64,000 nt of DNA from an uncultured Paracoccaceae bacterium (GCA_947492475.1 CANLNM010000002.1:310001-374000), one strand, 5' to 3'. Positions 1-8,392 are shown, counted from the first letter of the stretch. Translations and numbers: made by a program. Notes: a model not told the origin generated them from the sequence alone.

Positions 1-713
1 GACAAGTTGCCGAGCAAAAGGGACTGGTTTCACCAGAAGATGATCTTTCAGATTCTGAAGTGGACAACCTTTTATTCATGCCTGGTTTCTCTACAAATGA
101 TGAGGTTTCCAAACTGTCTGGGCGTGGCGTCGGGATGGACGTTGTTCGTAGCGAAATTAGCGCATTAGGCGGACGGGTAAGCTTACAATCTGTTGCAGGT
201 CAGGGCACAACTTTAACGATCAGCTTGCCTCTTACATTGGCTGTTCTTGAAGGGATGATTGTTAGTGTCGCTGGACAAACAGTTGTCGTTCCAACGACGG
301 CCCTCAGAGAAACCTTTAGGACCGACGAAGCTTCCATCCATCAATTTTGCGCCAGTGATCGGGTTCTATCGATGCATGATGGGTTGGTACCAATCGTTGA
401 CTTAGGGGCCGCACTTGGGTTCCGCCAACCATTGGACGATATTTCTGCGCAATCTCTACTTTTGATAGAAGGAGATTCCAACAAACGAACAGCTCTGGTC
501 GTCGATGAAATTCAGGGCCAACGAGAAGTTGTAATCAAAGGGCTTGAGCAAAACTATCAACGTATTCCGGGAATTTCGGCGGCTACAATTCTTGGTGATG
601 GGCATATTGCTCTGATCGTGGATACCGACCAATTGATGGACCAGACACAGACGCCTAGCCAGGCGGTTCCTAAATTAGATGAAAACGCCATGATAGGGAG
701 TCTACATTCATGA
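1..713 (+). CDS. cheA: Chemotaxis histidine kinase CheA, C-terminal part (5' truncated by window)
   Basis: The frame is open from base 3 of the window to the stop at 713, so the gene begins upstream. It holds the end of the HATPase domain, with the FMPGFST and GRGVGMDVV motifs (F and G2 boxes of CheA kinases) and a GQGTTLTISLPLTLA strand. The P5 regulatory domain follows, a CheW-like SH3 fold that docks CheW and receptors. The Hpt, dimerisation and most ATP-binding parts lie outside the window. CheA autophosphorylates in receptor arrays and passes phosphate to CheY. The stop overlaps the next start in an ATGA, so cheA and cheW are translationally coupled. The region is noticeably AT-richer than the DNA after 5 kb. 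Confidence 0.97.
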   Translation, partial: QVAEQKGLVSPEDDLSDSEVDNLLFMPGFSTNDEVSKLSGRGVGMDVVRSEISALGGRVSLQSVAGQGTTLTISLPLTLAVLEGMIVSVAGQTVVVPTTALRETFRTDEASIHQFCASDRVLSMHDGLVPIVDLGAALGFRQPLDDISAQSLLLIEGDSNKRTALVVDEIQGQREVVIKGLEQNYQRIPGISAATILGDGHIALIVDTDQLMDQTQTPSQAVPKLDENAMIGSLHS

Positions 714-1210
714 CCGACAACGCATTTGACGTAGTAGAAAACTCGGGCGAAACCGTACAAAAGTCTAGCAATGTGCAAAGAGAAATTGTGACATTTGCAG
801 TCGGTGACCAAGGGTTCTGTATGGAAATAGAATATGTCTTGGAAATCCGCGGTTGGGCGAAAACTACTATCTTACCGCATGCACCTGATTATGTCGTTGG
901 TTTAATGAATTTGCGGGGAACAGTCTTGCCTGTCATCGATCTGTCTCTTCGACTGGGATTAGGCAAAACTGAAACCACGGCGCGACATGTGATTATCATT
1001 GCAAAAATTGAAGATAAAACAATCGGACTTCTCGTCGAAGCGGTTTCTGACATCATGAGTGTTAGCGAAGGGGAATTGAAGCCTACGCCTGACGTAGCCT
1101 CAAATCAAACCCGAGCTTTCATCAAAGGCGTATATTCCATTGAAGACACATTGGTTCGTGCAATTGACATAAACCAAGTTGTTCCAAATTCGGATGGAAT
1201 AGCTGCGTGA
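710..1210 (+). CDS. cheW: Chemotaxis coupling protein CheW
   Basis: 166 residues, matching the CheW family. About 22 polar residues precede a single SH3-like CheW domain with the core YVVGLMNLRGTVLPVIDL (residues 61-78), which contains the conserved Asn-Leu-Arg-Gly turn used in receptor and CheA P5 contacts. CheW bridges chemoreceptors and CheA in the cytoplasmic signalling array. The ATG overlaps the cheA stop (ATGA) and the stop overlaps the GTG of cheR (GTGA), so it is in the middle of a coupled operon. Nothing is missing. The call is secure. Confidence 0.96.
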   Translation: MTDNAFDVVENSGETVQKSSNVQREIVTFAVGDQGFCMEIEYVLEIRGWAKTTILPHAPDYVVGLMNLRGTVLPVIDLSLRLGLGKTETTARHVIIIAKIEDKTIGLLVEAVSDIMSVSEGELKPTPDVASNQTRAFIKGVYSIEDTLVRAIDINQVVPNSDGIAA

Positions 1211-2097
1211 AGTTGTCGGAACAAATATCAAATTCAGACTTCAACGGCATAGCGCAGTTGATGCGTGATCTTACTGGCATTCACCTGACTGAATCGAAAA
1301 AAGCCATGGTCTCAGCGAGACTATCACGCCGGATAAAACATTTGAAGATGAGTGGTTTTCCTGAATATTGTTCATATGTTGCAACAGCTTCAGCGAATGC
1401 TGAACGGGAAGAGCTGATCCTCGCGCTGACAACAAATATAACGAAGTTTAATCGTGAGAGTAAGCAATTCGACCACCTTCAGAAACACAAATTGCCTTTG
1501 CTCATTGATAAAGCTCGAAATGGGGGGCGTGTCAGAATTTGGTCCGCCGGATGTTCAACTGGAGAAGAGCCATATTCACTTGCGTTTCGAATTATGGATA
1601 TGTTTCCGGATGTTTTATCATATGATTTCAAAGTTTTGGCTACAGACATTGATCGCAATGTGGTCAAAAAAGCACGGGCAGGCCAATATACTGATACCGA
1701 ATTGGCTTCTGTATCCGAGCCACATCTTCGAAAGTACATAAGGAAAGGCCACGGGGCGAAATCTAAAGCACAAATTGAAAAAAGTGTAATGGATATGATT
1801 ACTTTTAATGTGTTGAACTTACTTGGAGAATGGCCGTTCTCCGGTTCATTTGACGTGATCATGTGCAGAAATGTCGCAATATATTTCGAAAATGAAACGC
1901 AGAATGAATTGTGGGGGAAGTTTGCAAACAAGTTGCAGAGCGATGGTGTTTTGTACATCGGTCATTCTGAAGGTATTTCCAGTCCGATGGATCTAGGCTT
2001 GAAAACAATTGCACCTAGTACGTTTCAGAAAACTCAAACAACGTTCGACAGTGTTGGGAAACAACTCATCGCTGTAAATAGTAAGGAAGTCCAATGA
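1207..2097 (+). CDS. cheR: Chemoreceptor glutamate methyltransferase CheR
   Basis: 296 residues. An N-terminal helical CheR domain (about 10-85) is followed by a Rossmann methyltransferase domain with the SAM loop IWSAGCSTGEEPYSLA (111-126) and the MCRNVAIYF motif. CheR methylates glutamates of chemoreceptors using S-adenosylmethionine to adapt the array. Its GTG start overlaps the cheW stop and its stop overlaps the cheY start. One oddity: the usual TxFFRE segment reads TKFNRE here (79-84), so one of the paired Phe is replaced by Asn. No partner methylesterase cheB follows in the visible part of the operon; it may lie upstream or elsewhere. Confidence 0.95.
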   Translation: MKLSEQISNSDFNGIAQLMRDLTGIHLTESKKAMVSARLSRRIKHLKMSGFPEYCSYVATASANAEREELILALTTNITKFNRESKQFDHLQKHKLPLLIDKARNGGRVRIWSAGCSTGEEPYSLAFRIMDMFPDVLSYDFKVLATDIDRNVVKKARAGQYTDTELASVSEPHLRKYIRKGHGAKSKAQIEKSVMDMITFNVLNLLGEWPFSGSFDVIMCRNVAIYFENETQNELWGKFANKLQSDGVLYIGHSEGISSPMDLGLKTIAPSTFQKTQTTFDSVGKQLIAVNSKEVQ

Positions 2098-2480
2098 GCC
2101 TTAAAGACAAACTGCAGGTGCTCGTCGTAGACGACATGTCAACTAGTCGCGCGCTAATCGTGCAGGCATTGGATGAAATCGGTATTAAAAACTACCGTAC
2201 AGAAAATGACGGCGCGACAGCTTGGAAAAACTTGGTCTCGCATCCAGTACACCTCGTGATTTCGGATTACAACATGCCAGGTATGGATGGGTTACAACTC
2301 CTTGAAGCTTTGCGCTCGCACAAAACGACTTCGCGAATTGGTTTTATTCTAATTACTGGCCGCGCTGACAAGGAAATTCTGGAAAAGGGGCAAAGGCTTG
2401 CAATGAATAACTATATTAAGAAGCCCTTTCAAACGGCCGCACTTAAGGCTTGCATCGAACGAGTTGTAGGTCGGTTATAA
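2094..2480 (+). CDS. cheY: Single-domain response regulator CheY
   Basis: 128 residues, one receiver domain and no output domain. The acidic pair D13/D14, phosphoacceptor D58 (SDYNMPGMDG), T88 (LITGRA) and K110 (IKKPF) are all present, so it should be phosphorylated by CheA. It starts in an ATGA overlap with cheR. Phospho-CheY would act at the FliM/FliN switch or, as in other alphaproteobacteria with several CheYs, serve as a phosphate sink; sequence alone does not decide between these. The cheT-like gene follows after 39 bases. Confidence 0.95.
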   Translation: MSLKDKLQVLVVDDMSTSRALIVQALDEIGIKNYRTENDGATAWKNLVSHPVHLVISDYNMPGMDGLQLLEALRSHKTTSRIGFILITGRADKEILEKGQRLAMNNYIKKPFQTAALKACIERVVGRL

Positions 2481-2519
2481 TGAGCAATCCACTTCTCATG
2501 ATCAAGTGATGGAGGTCAC

Positions 2520-2867
2520 ATGTCACGTCGCCCCATAAATGAAATCATCGTAGTGTTGAAAGAAGAAGTTAGTGAGCTAACAAAAATTACGAGTTCTCTG
2601 GATGAACATTTTGTGGAAATGCCGCAGAAAATTGAGGGGTCGGAAAATTTGATTTTGGTGCAACGAATTGACACTCTACATCAGTATTTACATGACATTT
2701 CCAATTTACTCTCTGTTGTCGGATCTTCGATACCTGAAAGTTTGCTAATGGACGTTTCTAACATTCACGATGTCATTGTTCTGGATGACCTGAGAAGACG
2801 TGTTGCCGGGCAATTGGATGAATCTGCGCTCCATTTGTCATCCGTAGGGAATGTTGAGCTTTTTTGA
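2520..2867 (+). CDS. Small CheT/CheZ-like chemotaxis protein (putative)
   Basis: 115 residues, acidic, predicted mostly helical, with no signal peptide or membrane segment. A clear GGAGG ends 5 bases before the ATG. I recognise no certain family. Position (between cheY and cheD) and size recall CheT of Sinorhizobium meliloti, described as a remote CheZ relative carrying a D-x-x-x-Q motif. A matching D51-T-L-H-Q55 lies in the predicted long helix. The protein ends in NVELF, and the CheD encoded 1.5 kb downstream ends in DVELF. A tail ending in Phe could resemble the CheY-binding tail of CheZ or the NWETF CheR-binding pentapeptide of receptors. Function as a phosphatase or CheR partner is inference. 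Confidence 0.6.
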   Translation: MSRRPINEIIVVLKEEVSELTKITSSLDEHFVEMPQKIEGSENLILVQRIDTLHQYLHDISNLLSVVGSSIPESLLMDVSNIHDVIVLDDLRRRVAGQLDESALHLSSVGNVELF

Positions 2868-2967
2868 TGTATGCTACTAATATGAACAACAAAAATTCCC
2901 GAAACCCGATGCCCGATTTCGTGGCCGATTACACTTTGCATTGCAATCCTCGACTGGAGACGCGCCA

Positions 2968-4173
2968 ATGTCCTTTATGAACAAAGAAATCTCCCAAGAC
3001 GAATCTTCAACAGACATATTTACAACGATTACCGACAAGCGAGGAACAATTACCTATGTCAACCCGGGCTTTTGCCAAATCTCTGGTTACTCTGCATCCG
3101 AATTGATAGGAAAGCCTCACAGCATAATTCGCAACGATAATATGCCAAAATGTTTGTTTCACTTGTTTTGGGAGAAACTGAAAGCAAACAAACCAGTTTG
3201 CATATACATCCTGAACCGAACAAAAAACGGTGATGATGTTTGGCTTTTGACATTGGTGGTGCCGTCGGTAGACGGGTTTATTTCAATGAGAGTTTCCGCT
3301 GATGCTGAAAAGCTATCAGAAATTTCAACTTTGTATCATGAGTTGACAGAGCTTGAAAAAAACGAACCAGTTTCCGAAGTGGCTGACAAGTTTCTCTGCA
3401 AAATTGCAGAAATGGGCCATCAAGATCTTGATAGTTATTCACAAAGTCTGTTGGAAGATCAGATATTGCGTCGACCTATAAAGGACGATTTGGTGGTTTC
3501 CTCTAGATTACCAGGTTTAAAAGAGCTGTCTGTTCTCATCGAAGGATTAAATGACACCGCGACGGAACTCAGTACCGGTTTTAAGCACATTCGAAGTGAA
3601 CCCGTAAATATGAGAATACTTTCCAATAGATTAGACAGTAGCGGTGCTTCGATTAGCATGATATCACAGAACTATGACATGATGGCGCGGGAAATGTGTT
3701 CCAGCCTTGACCGGTTATGCACTGATGAAACAAACTCGCTCAAACACCTTAGGGAACTCTCAAATAAGGGGTATTTTTCTGTTCTGTCGTCAGTCTTAAT
3801 CGGCGCTACTCAGAGAGGATTTTCTAAGTCAGATACTGATCCTGTAAAGGAAGAGTGGTCTAATTTGGGGCAAGATCAGATTAACCAACTAATGCGGTCG
3901 AACGAGAAACAAGTAAAGGACGATATTAGCGATATAGTCCGGGCGAGTAATGGTCTGCCAGATATTAGTCGCCAATTGAGGCGCCGAATAAACGGTTTGG
4001 ATGTTGTTAAGCTGTTGTGTCGGGTTGAAAATTGTAGAATTGGCAGCCGGGATTCTGGCCTAACTGGGATCATTGAAAGGCTTGAAACATTTCATTGCGA
4101 CGCAGATGGGATGTTGTCTGAGCTATCGAAAAAGGCAATTCAAATCTCTCAACGAGCTAGATCGTTATTGTGA
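2968..4173 (+). CDS. Soluble PAS-domain protein of the che operon, possible degenerate chemoreceptor
   Basis: 401 residues from the ATG at 2968, chosen because GGAGA lies 8 bases upstream; a TTG 27 bases earlier is less likely. An N-terminal PAS domain of the Aer type (YVNPGFCQISGYSASELIGK, with the following RNDNMP turn) is typical of redox or energy-taxis receptors. The remaining roughly 280 residues are helical with no transmembrane segment. Around residues 219-239 a stretch reading SNRLDSSGASISMISQNYDMM aligns by eye with the receptor hairpin tip EAARAGExGRGFAVVAxEVRNL, keeping R and G and the hydrophobic spacing. It therefore looks like a soluble Aer-like protein whose signalling tip has decayed or diverged. 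It sits inside the che operon. Confidence 0.7.
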   Translation: MSFMNKEISQDESSTDIFTTITDKRGTITYVNPGFCQISGYSASELIGKPHSIIRNDNMPKCLFHLFWEKLKANKPVCIYILNRTKNGDDVWLLTLVVPSVDGFISMRVSADAEKLSEISTLYHELTELEKNEPVSEVADKFLCKIAEMGHQDLDSYSQSLLEDQILRRPIKDDLVVSSRLPGLKELSVLIEGLNDTATELSTGFKHIRSEPVNMRILSNRLDSSGASISMISQNYDMMAREMCSSLDRLCTDETNSLKHLRELSNKGYFSVLSSVLIGATQRGFSKSDTDPVKEEWSNLGQDQINQLMRSNEKQVKDDISDIVRASNGLPDISRQLRRRINGLDVVKLLCRVENCRIGSRDSGLTGIIERLETFHCDADGMLSELSKKAIQISQRARSLL

Positions 4174-4367
4174 AAAATGCCGGATTCTGCGTGTTTCATT
4201 ATCCTGCTCAGAAATGGTGAGTTGGAACGTTGAGTATTGATAAGCGGTGGGAAAAATTGTTTTCTTTCCGTGAGGTAAAAACTAACTCAAACGCTTAGAA
4301 CGATATTAACGAACTGTGGAATATATTTGAGACAAGAAATGGGAAATCAATAAGTGGTGGCCAATAA

Positions 4368-4940
4368 ATGAATATACGTTCACCAGTCTTTGAACCTGGT
4401 CGGAAGAATATCACTGAGACTGTGCTTCAGGGTGAATTTAAGATTTCTGACAATCCTAACGTAATGATGTCAACCCTGCTTGGGTCATGTATTGCAGCAT
4501 GTATTTGGGACCCAAAGGCGAAAGTTGGGGGTATGAACCACTTTCTCTTAGCTGATGGAAAGGGTTCTGGTGACGGTGACCTTGGATTTGGCGTCAATGC
4601 AATGGAATTGTTGCTGAATGGCCTAATAAGCCGCGGTGCTACTCGCGAAAACTTAATGGTTCGGTTGTTTGGCGGGGCAAAGATGTTTGCTGGCCGTCAG
4701 AATATTGGTGAACAAAACGCTGAATTTGCGAAATGGTTTGTAGAAAATGAAGGGCTGGAATGTGCCAGCATCTGTGTTGGTGGGCTTCGTGGCCGAAAGA
4801 TACGATTCTGGCCTGCGTCTGGGCAGGCACAGAGAATGTTTATGGACGATACCCTAAGTGTTGATGAACCAGTCGCCGTGGTATCTAAGAGCATGGCCAC
4901 CAGTTCTGACAAAGAATCTGGTGATGTCGAACTGTTTTAA
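4368..4940 (+). CDS. cheD: Chemoreceptor glutamine deamidase CheD
   Basis: 190 residues. It carries the CheD core LLGSCIAACIWDP with catalytic C41 and GGMNHFLL with H58, 17 residues apart as in characterised CheD, then FGGAKMF and IGEQNAEF. CheD deamidates specific receptor glutamines and in some bacteria binds CheC. The last residues, SGDVELF, share the terminal VELF with the small protein encoded at 2520-2867. It is separated from the PAS gene by 194 bases in which I find no convincing promoter; the ATG has only a weak Shine-Dalgarno (GGTGG). It closes the AT-rich chemotaxis segment. Confidence 0.95.
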   Translation: MNIRSPVFEPGRKNITETVLQGEFKISDNPNVMMSTLLGSCIAACIWDPKAKVGGMNHFLLADGKGSGDGDLGFGVNAMELLLNGLISRGATRENLMVRLFGGAKMFAGRQNIGEQNAEFAKWFVENEGLECASICVGGLRGRKIRFWPASGQAQRMFMDDTLSVDEPVAVVSKSMATSSDKESGDVELF

Positions 4941-4979
4941 CGGTTTAACATCCGAAGTCTTTGAATGTTTTATCATCGT

Positions 4980-5011
4980 GTTGAGATCGCAGAAAAATTT
5001 CTGATCTCAAC
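4980..5011. terminator. Bidirectional intrinsic terminator between convergent cheD and deaD
   Basis: A 9-bp perfect stem, GTTGAGATC at 4980-4988 and GATCTCAAC at 5003-5011, is extended inward by AGAAA/TTTCT after two unpaired bases. It lies between the cheD stop (4940) and the deaD stop (5028). The stem is long and symmetric but no perfect T-run touches it on either side, so efficiency is uncertain. Confidence 0.65.
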
Positions 5012-5027
5012 ACAATAGACTACCTTT

Positions 5028-7025
5028 TTAGGTCTTTTTTCTTTTGGGCGGCGTCGATCCGCCCTTGTTAGAACGATCCGCTTTTTTGGCCAGCGCCTTT
5101 GCACGGTTCTTCTTACTGGAAGGTTTCCCTTTTGGCGGAGGTGGTCCTTTTGGCCGATCCGCCCCTGAATTTGGCTTGCGAGCGCGAGGTTTGTCCGTTT
5201 TCTTGGGCTCTCTTTCAACAACAGCACCGGATTTCACGGCTTCGGATTCAAACGAACCTTTGGGTTTGCTGTGCTTTGGCGTTGATTTTGGCTTTTTCGA
5301 ACGTGGGGCAGGGCTATCGTTCCAATCAACCGGCGGGGTAGAGGGACGTGATTTACGATGTCCTTCTTTTGCCGGATGTTTGCGTGGCTTCGCAGCAGGA
5401 TCAAACCGTTTTTTCGGCGCAATCACAGGCGGCGTTTTCAACTCTGTTAAAACAGCGTCATCTTCCACCTTCATCTCGGGACCGATTTTTGCGATGAAAT
5501 CAGCGGCTGCCGATTTGCGAATTTCAACAAAGGATTCATCCTGTTGAATGCGGATGGCACCAATGTCGTCTTTCGTGATGCCACCAGCTTTGCACAACAT
5601 TGGCAACAATCTACGCGGTTCGGCGTTTTGGCTACGTCCCCCAGAGAGTGAAAACCAAACACTGGGGCCAAATTCTTGGCGTGGTTTGGGCTTATCGTTT
5701 GTGACCGTGGACAATTCTTCGGGCGCGGAATGTTTCGACCGGTAAAGGCGCAGGTAAGCTGCGGCGATCTGTTCAATCGTGAACTTCTCGGTCATCTTTT
5801 CGATTGCTGCGCGTTCTGAATTTGCCGCTTCTTCTAACCATGACGGGTCGGCCAGCATGCGTTCTTCGTCCCGCAATTGCACGGCTTCTGCCGAGGGGGC
5901 CGTGTCCCAATCTGCGGAAAGTTTTGCCCATTTCAACAGACGCTCTGCCTTTTTGCGCGCAGCTGGCGGCACAATCAATGTTGAAACACCTTTACGACCT
6001 GCACGGCCTGTGCGCCCAGACCGGTGCAGCAATGTTTCGTGGTTGGTCGGCAATTCGGCGTGCACCACCAAATCCAAGTTCGGCAAATCGATCCCGCGCG
6101 CGGCCACATCAGTCGCAACGCAAACGCGGGCGCGTCCGTCGCGCATCGCCTGTAGGGCGTGGGTGCGTTCGTTTTGGGACAGCTCGCCGGACAATGCCAC
6201 AACCGAAAAACCCCGGTTGGACAGGCGTGTGGTCAGGCGATTCACCATGGCGCGCGTGTTACAAAACACGATGGCGTTTGGTGCCTCATAATAGCGCAAT
6301 ACATTGATGATCGCGCTTTCGCCGTCGCGTGGGGACACATTCATCGCGCGATATTCAATGTCCGAATGCTGGCTGCTTTCGGATTTTGTGACCACCCGAA
6401 TGGCGTCTTTTTGATAGCTTTGCGCCAGTTTTCCGATTGAGGCAGGAACCGTCGCAGAGAACAGCAATGTCTGGCGATCATCAGGGGATTCCCCAAGGAT
6501 AAATTCCAGATCTTCACGAAATCCAAGATCCAGCATTTCATCGGCTTCGTCCAAAACCACAGCGCGCAAGAAGTTCAAATCGATGGAACCGCGCATAATG
6601 TGGTCGCGCAGACGGCCGGGGGTGGCGACGACAATATGCGCACCGCGGGCCAGATTGCGGCGTTCGTCGCGCATGTCCATGCCACCGACACATGATGCAA
6701 CAACGGCGCCAGCCTTACCATAAAGCCAGCTGAGTTCACGTTTCACTTGCAACGCCAATTCGCGCGTCGGTGCGATGACCAAGGCCAGCGGTTTATCAGC
6801 CGAGGGGAATTTTTCATCCTCGCCAAGCAAAGTTGGAGCAATGGCCAGGCCAAACCCGATGGTTTTGCCAGAGCCGGTTTGGGCGGACACCAACAAGTCG
6901 GCACCGATGAGGTCTGGCTTTGTGACAGCCTCCTGAACGGGTGTCAGGGTGGCATAGCCTTTGTGTTCGAGCGCGTCTGCGAGTGCTTTTTTCAAGGTCA
7001 AATTTTCTGTATCTACGAGGATCAT
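5028..7025 (-). CDS. deaD: DEAD-box ATP-dependent RNA helicase, DeaD/CsdA type
   Basis: 665 residues. The helicase core shows the Q motif, Walker A AQTGSGKT (48-55), PTREL, VLDEADEMLD (DEAD at 159-162), a FSAT motif and HRSGRTGRAGRKG. A DbpA-type RNA-binding domain follows (about 455-530, VWFSLSGGRSQN onward). The last ~125 residues are a Lys/Arg/Pro-rich low-complexity tail, as in many alphaproteobacterial DeaD proteins, likely binding RNA. The protein remodels structured RNA, chiefly in ribosome assembly and cold growth. It is a single gene on the minus strand, convergent with cheD. Because the tail is low complexity, long open frames appear on its opposite strand; these are not genes. Confidence 0.93.
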   Translation of the reverse strand: MILVDTENLTLKKALADALEHKGYATLTPVQEAVTKPDLIGADLLVSAQTGSGKTIGFGLAIAPTLLGEDEKFPSADKPLALVIAPTRELALQVKRELSWLYGKAGAVVASCVGGMDMRDERRNLARGAHIVVATPGRLRDHIMRGSIDLNFLRAVVLDEADEMLDLGFREDLEFILGESPDDRQTLLFSATVPASIGKLAQSYQKDAIRVVTKSESSQHSDIEYRAMNVSPRDGESAIINVLRYYEAPNAIVFCNTRAMVNRLTTRLSNRGFSVVALSGELSQNERTHALQAMRDGRARVCVATDVAARGIDLPNLDLVVHAELPTNHETLLHRSGRTGRAGRKGVSTLIVPPAARKKAERLLKWAKLSADWDTAPSAEAVQLRDEERMLADPSWLEEAANSERAAIEKMTEKFTIEQIAAAYLRLYRSKHSAPEELSTVTNDKPKPRQEFGPSVWFSLSGGRSQNAEPRRLLPMLCKAGGITKDDIGAIRIQQDESFVEIRKSAAADFIAKIGPEMKVEDDAVLTELKTPPVIAPKKRFDPAAKPRKHPAKEGHRKSRPSTPPVDWNDSPAPRSKKPKSTPKHSKPKGSFESEAVKSGAVVEREPKKTDKPRARKPNSGADRPKGPPPPKGKPSSKKNRAKALAKKADRSNKGGSTPPKRKKT

Positions 7026-7281
7026 TCAGGCCCTATGCCTGTGCGTGGTTGCGGCCGTCCTGGCCCCGATGCCAATCTGGGAGGTGGCAATCGGCGGTGT
7101 CTAATACGTCTGCGCGCAAATGTATAGTTTGTTGTTGGGATTTGATGGTTTCTGGTGAACTGGGCGGATTTGAAACGAAAAATGGCCGGAAATAGGGACC
7201 GGGGCAGGTGAAATCTGTCACATAAAGGCGCTTGAAATCAGGGTTCACAACAGATTCGCAAGCGAAAATCGGGAACGCAGA

Positions 7282-7304
7282 AGAGGGCAGGATCACCGCC
7301 CTCT
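7282..7304 (-). terminator. Hairpin downstream of the xylA operon
   Basis: AGAGGGC (7282-7288) pairs with GCCCTCT (7298-7304), 16 bases past the end of the sugar operon on the minus strand. The following minus-strand sequence is only moderately T-rich, so it may be a Rho-independent terminator of modest strength or an mRNA 3' end stabiliser. Confidence 0.5.
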
Positions 7305-7319
7305 CTTAGTTTGTGGGGA

Positions 7320-8375
7320 TCAGGAAATACCCATCATTTTGGCATTCAGTGCTGCATCTGCACCGCCATCAGCAAAGTCATCAAAGGCCCGTTCCGTAAC
7401 GCGGATGATGTGGTCCTTGACGAACTGCGCGCCTTCGACGGCACCGTCTTCTGGGTGTTTTAAGGCGCATTCCCATTCCACAACGGCCCAGCCATCAAAG
7501 TCATTTGCTGCCATTTTGGAAAACACTGCGGCGAAATCCACCTGACCATCACCTAAACTGCGGAACCGTCCGGCCCGATCAACCCAGGACTGATATCCGC
7601 CATAAACGCCCTGACGTCCTGTTGGATTGAATTCGGCATCCTTAACGTGGAACATCCGAATGCGGTCTTTGTAGATGTCGATATTATCAAGGTAATCAAG
7701 GCATTGTAGCACATAATGGGACGGATCATACAGCATGCAGGCCCGGTCGTGTTTACCGGTCCGTTCCCAGAACATTTCGTAGGTGACGCCGTCATGCAGG
7801 TCTTCGCCTGGATGGATTTCATAGCAGACATCCACGCCACTATCATCCGCATGATTCAAAATCGGCAGCCAGCGTTTTGCCAATTCATCAAAAGCCTGTT
7901 CGACCAGCCCAGCAGGGCGTTGCGGCCAAGGGTAAACATAGGGCCATGCCAGCGCGCCAGAAAACGTCGCATGGGCATTAATCCCCAGATGTTTGGATGC
8001 CGTAATCGCCTTTTTGACCTGATCCACCGCCCATTCTTGGCGCGCTTTTGGATTGCCACGCACGGATTCAGCGGCGAAACCGTCAAATGCATCATCATAT
8101 GCCGGGTGAACCGCGACCAGTTGACCCTGCAAATGCGTTGATAATTCAGTAACTTCGACGCCATTGGCACGGGCTTTCCCGGCCCAATCTTCGCAATAAG
8201 CTTTGGATTCTGCTGCCTTGTCCAGATCGATGAAACGTGCATCCCAGCTGGGCACTTGCACCCCCAAATAGCCGCAATCAGCGGCCCATTTGGTGATGCC
8301 ATCCCATGTATTAAACGGTGCGTCGTCCCCAGCAAATTGCGCCAGAAACAACCCCGGTCCCTTAATGGTTTTCAT
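7320..8375 (-). CDS. Sugar phosphate isomerase/epimerase, AP-endonuclease-2-type TIM barrel
   Basis: 351 residues from the ATG at 8375, which has a perfect AGGAGG six bases upstream; an earlier in-frame start overlapping xylA is not supported. The fold is the xylose-isomerase-like TIM barrel. Candidate metal ligands and acid/base residues are CYEIHPGED, MLYDPSHY, MFHVKDAEF and VVEWECALKHP. Homologues act on keto-sugars, sugar phosphates or inositol derivatives, and the substrate here cannot be read from sequence. It is the last gene of lacI-xylA-isomerase, so it probably handles a pentose-related compound together with XylA. Confidence 0.8.
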   Translation of the reverse strand: MKTIKGPGLFLAQFAGDDAPFNTWDGITKWAADCGYLGVQVPSWDARFIDLDKAAESKAYCEDWAGKARANGVEVTELSTHLQGQLVAVHPAYDDAFDGFAAESVRGNPKARQEWAVDQVKKAITASKHLGINAHATFSGALAWPYVYPWPQRPAGLVEQAFDELAKRWLPILNHADDSGVDVCYEIHPGEDLHDGVTYEMFWERTGKHDRACMLYDPSHYVLQCLDYLDNIDIYKDRIRMFHVKDAEFNPTGRQGVYGGYQSWVDRAGRFRSLGDGQVDFAAVFSKMAANDFDGWAVVEWECALKHPEDGAVEGAQFVKDHIIRVTERAFDDFADGGADAALNAKMMGIS

Positions 8376-8392
8376 GGTTTTCCTCCTAGAAA

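Noticed and set aside
4276-4306. A sigma-28-like flagellar promoter before cheD (TAAAAACT ... AACGATAT).
   Set aside because: The TAAA box is 19 bases from the second box instead of 15, and only about five of eight positions match in each box.
5044-5547. Long frames opposite the deaD C-terminal tail.
   Set aside because: They arise from the repetitive Lys/Pro/Arg codons of the helicase tail and have Gly/Phe/Ser-biased composition.
7033-7296. An 87-residue minus-strand frame in the gap between deaD and the sugar operon.
   Set aside because: No Shine-Dalgarno, no recognisable domain, and it runs through the hairpin at 7282-7304.
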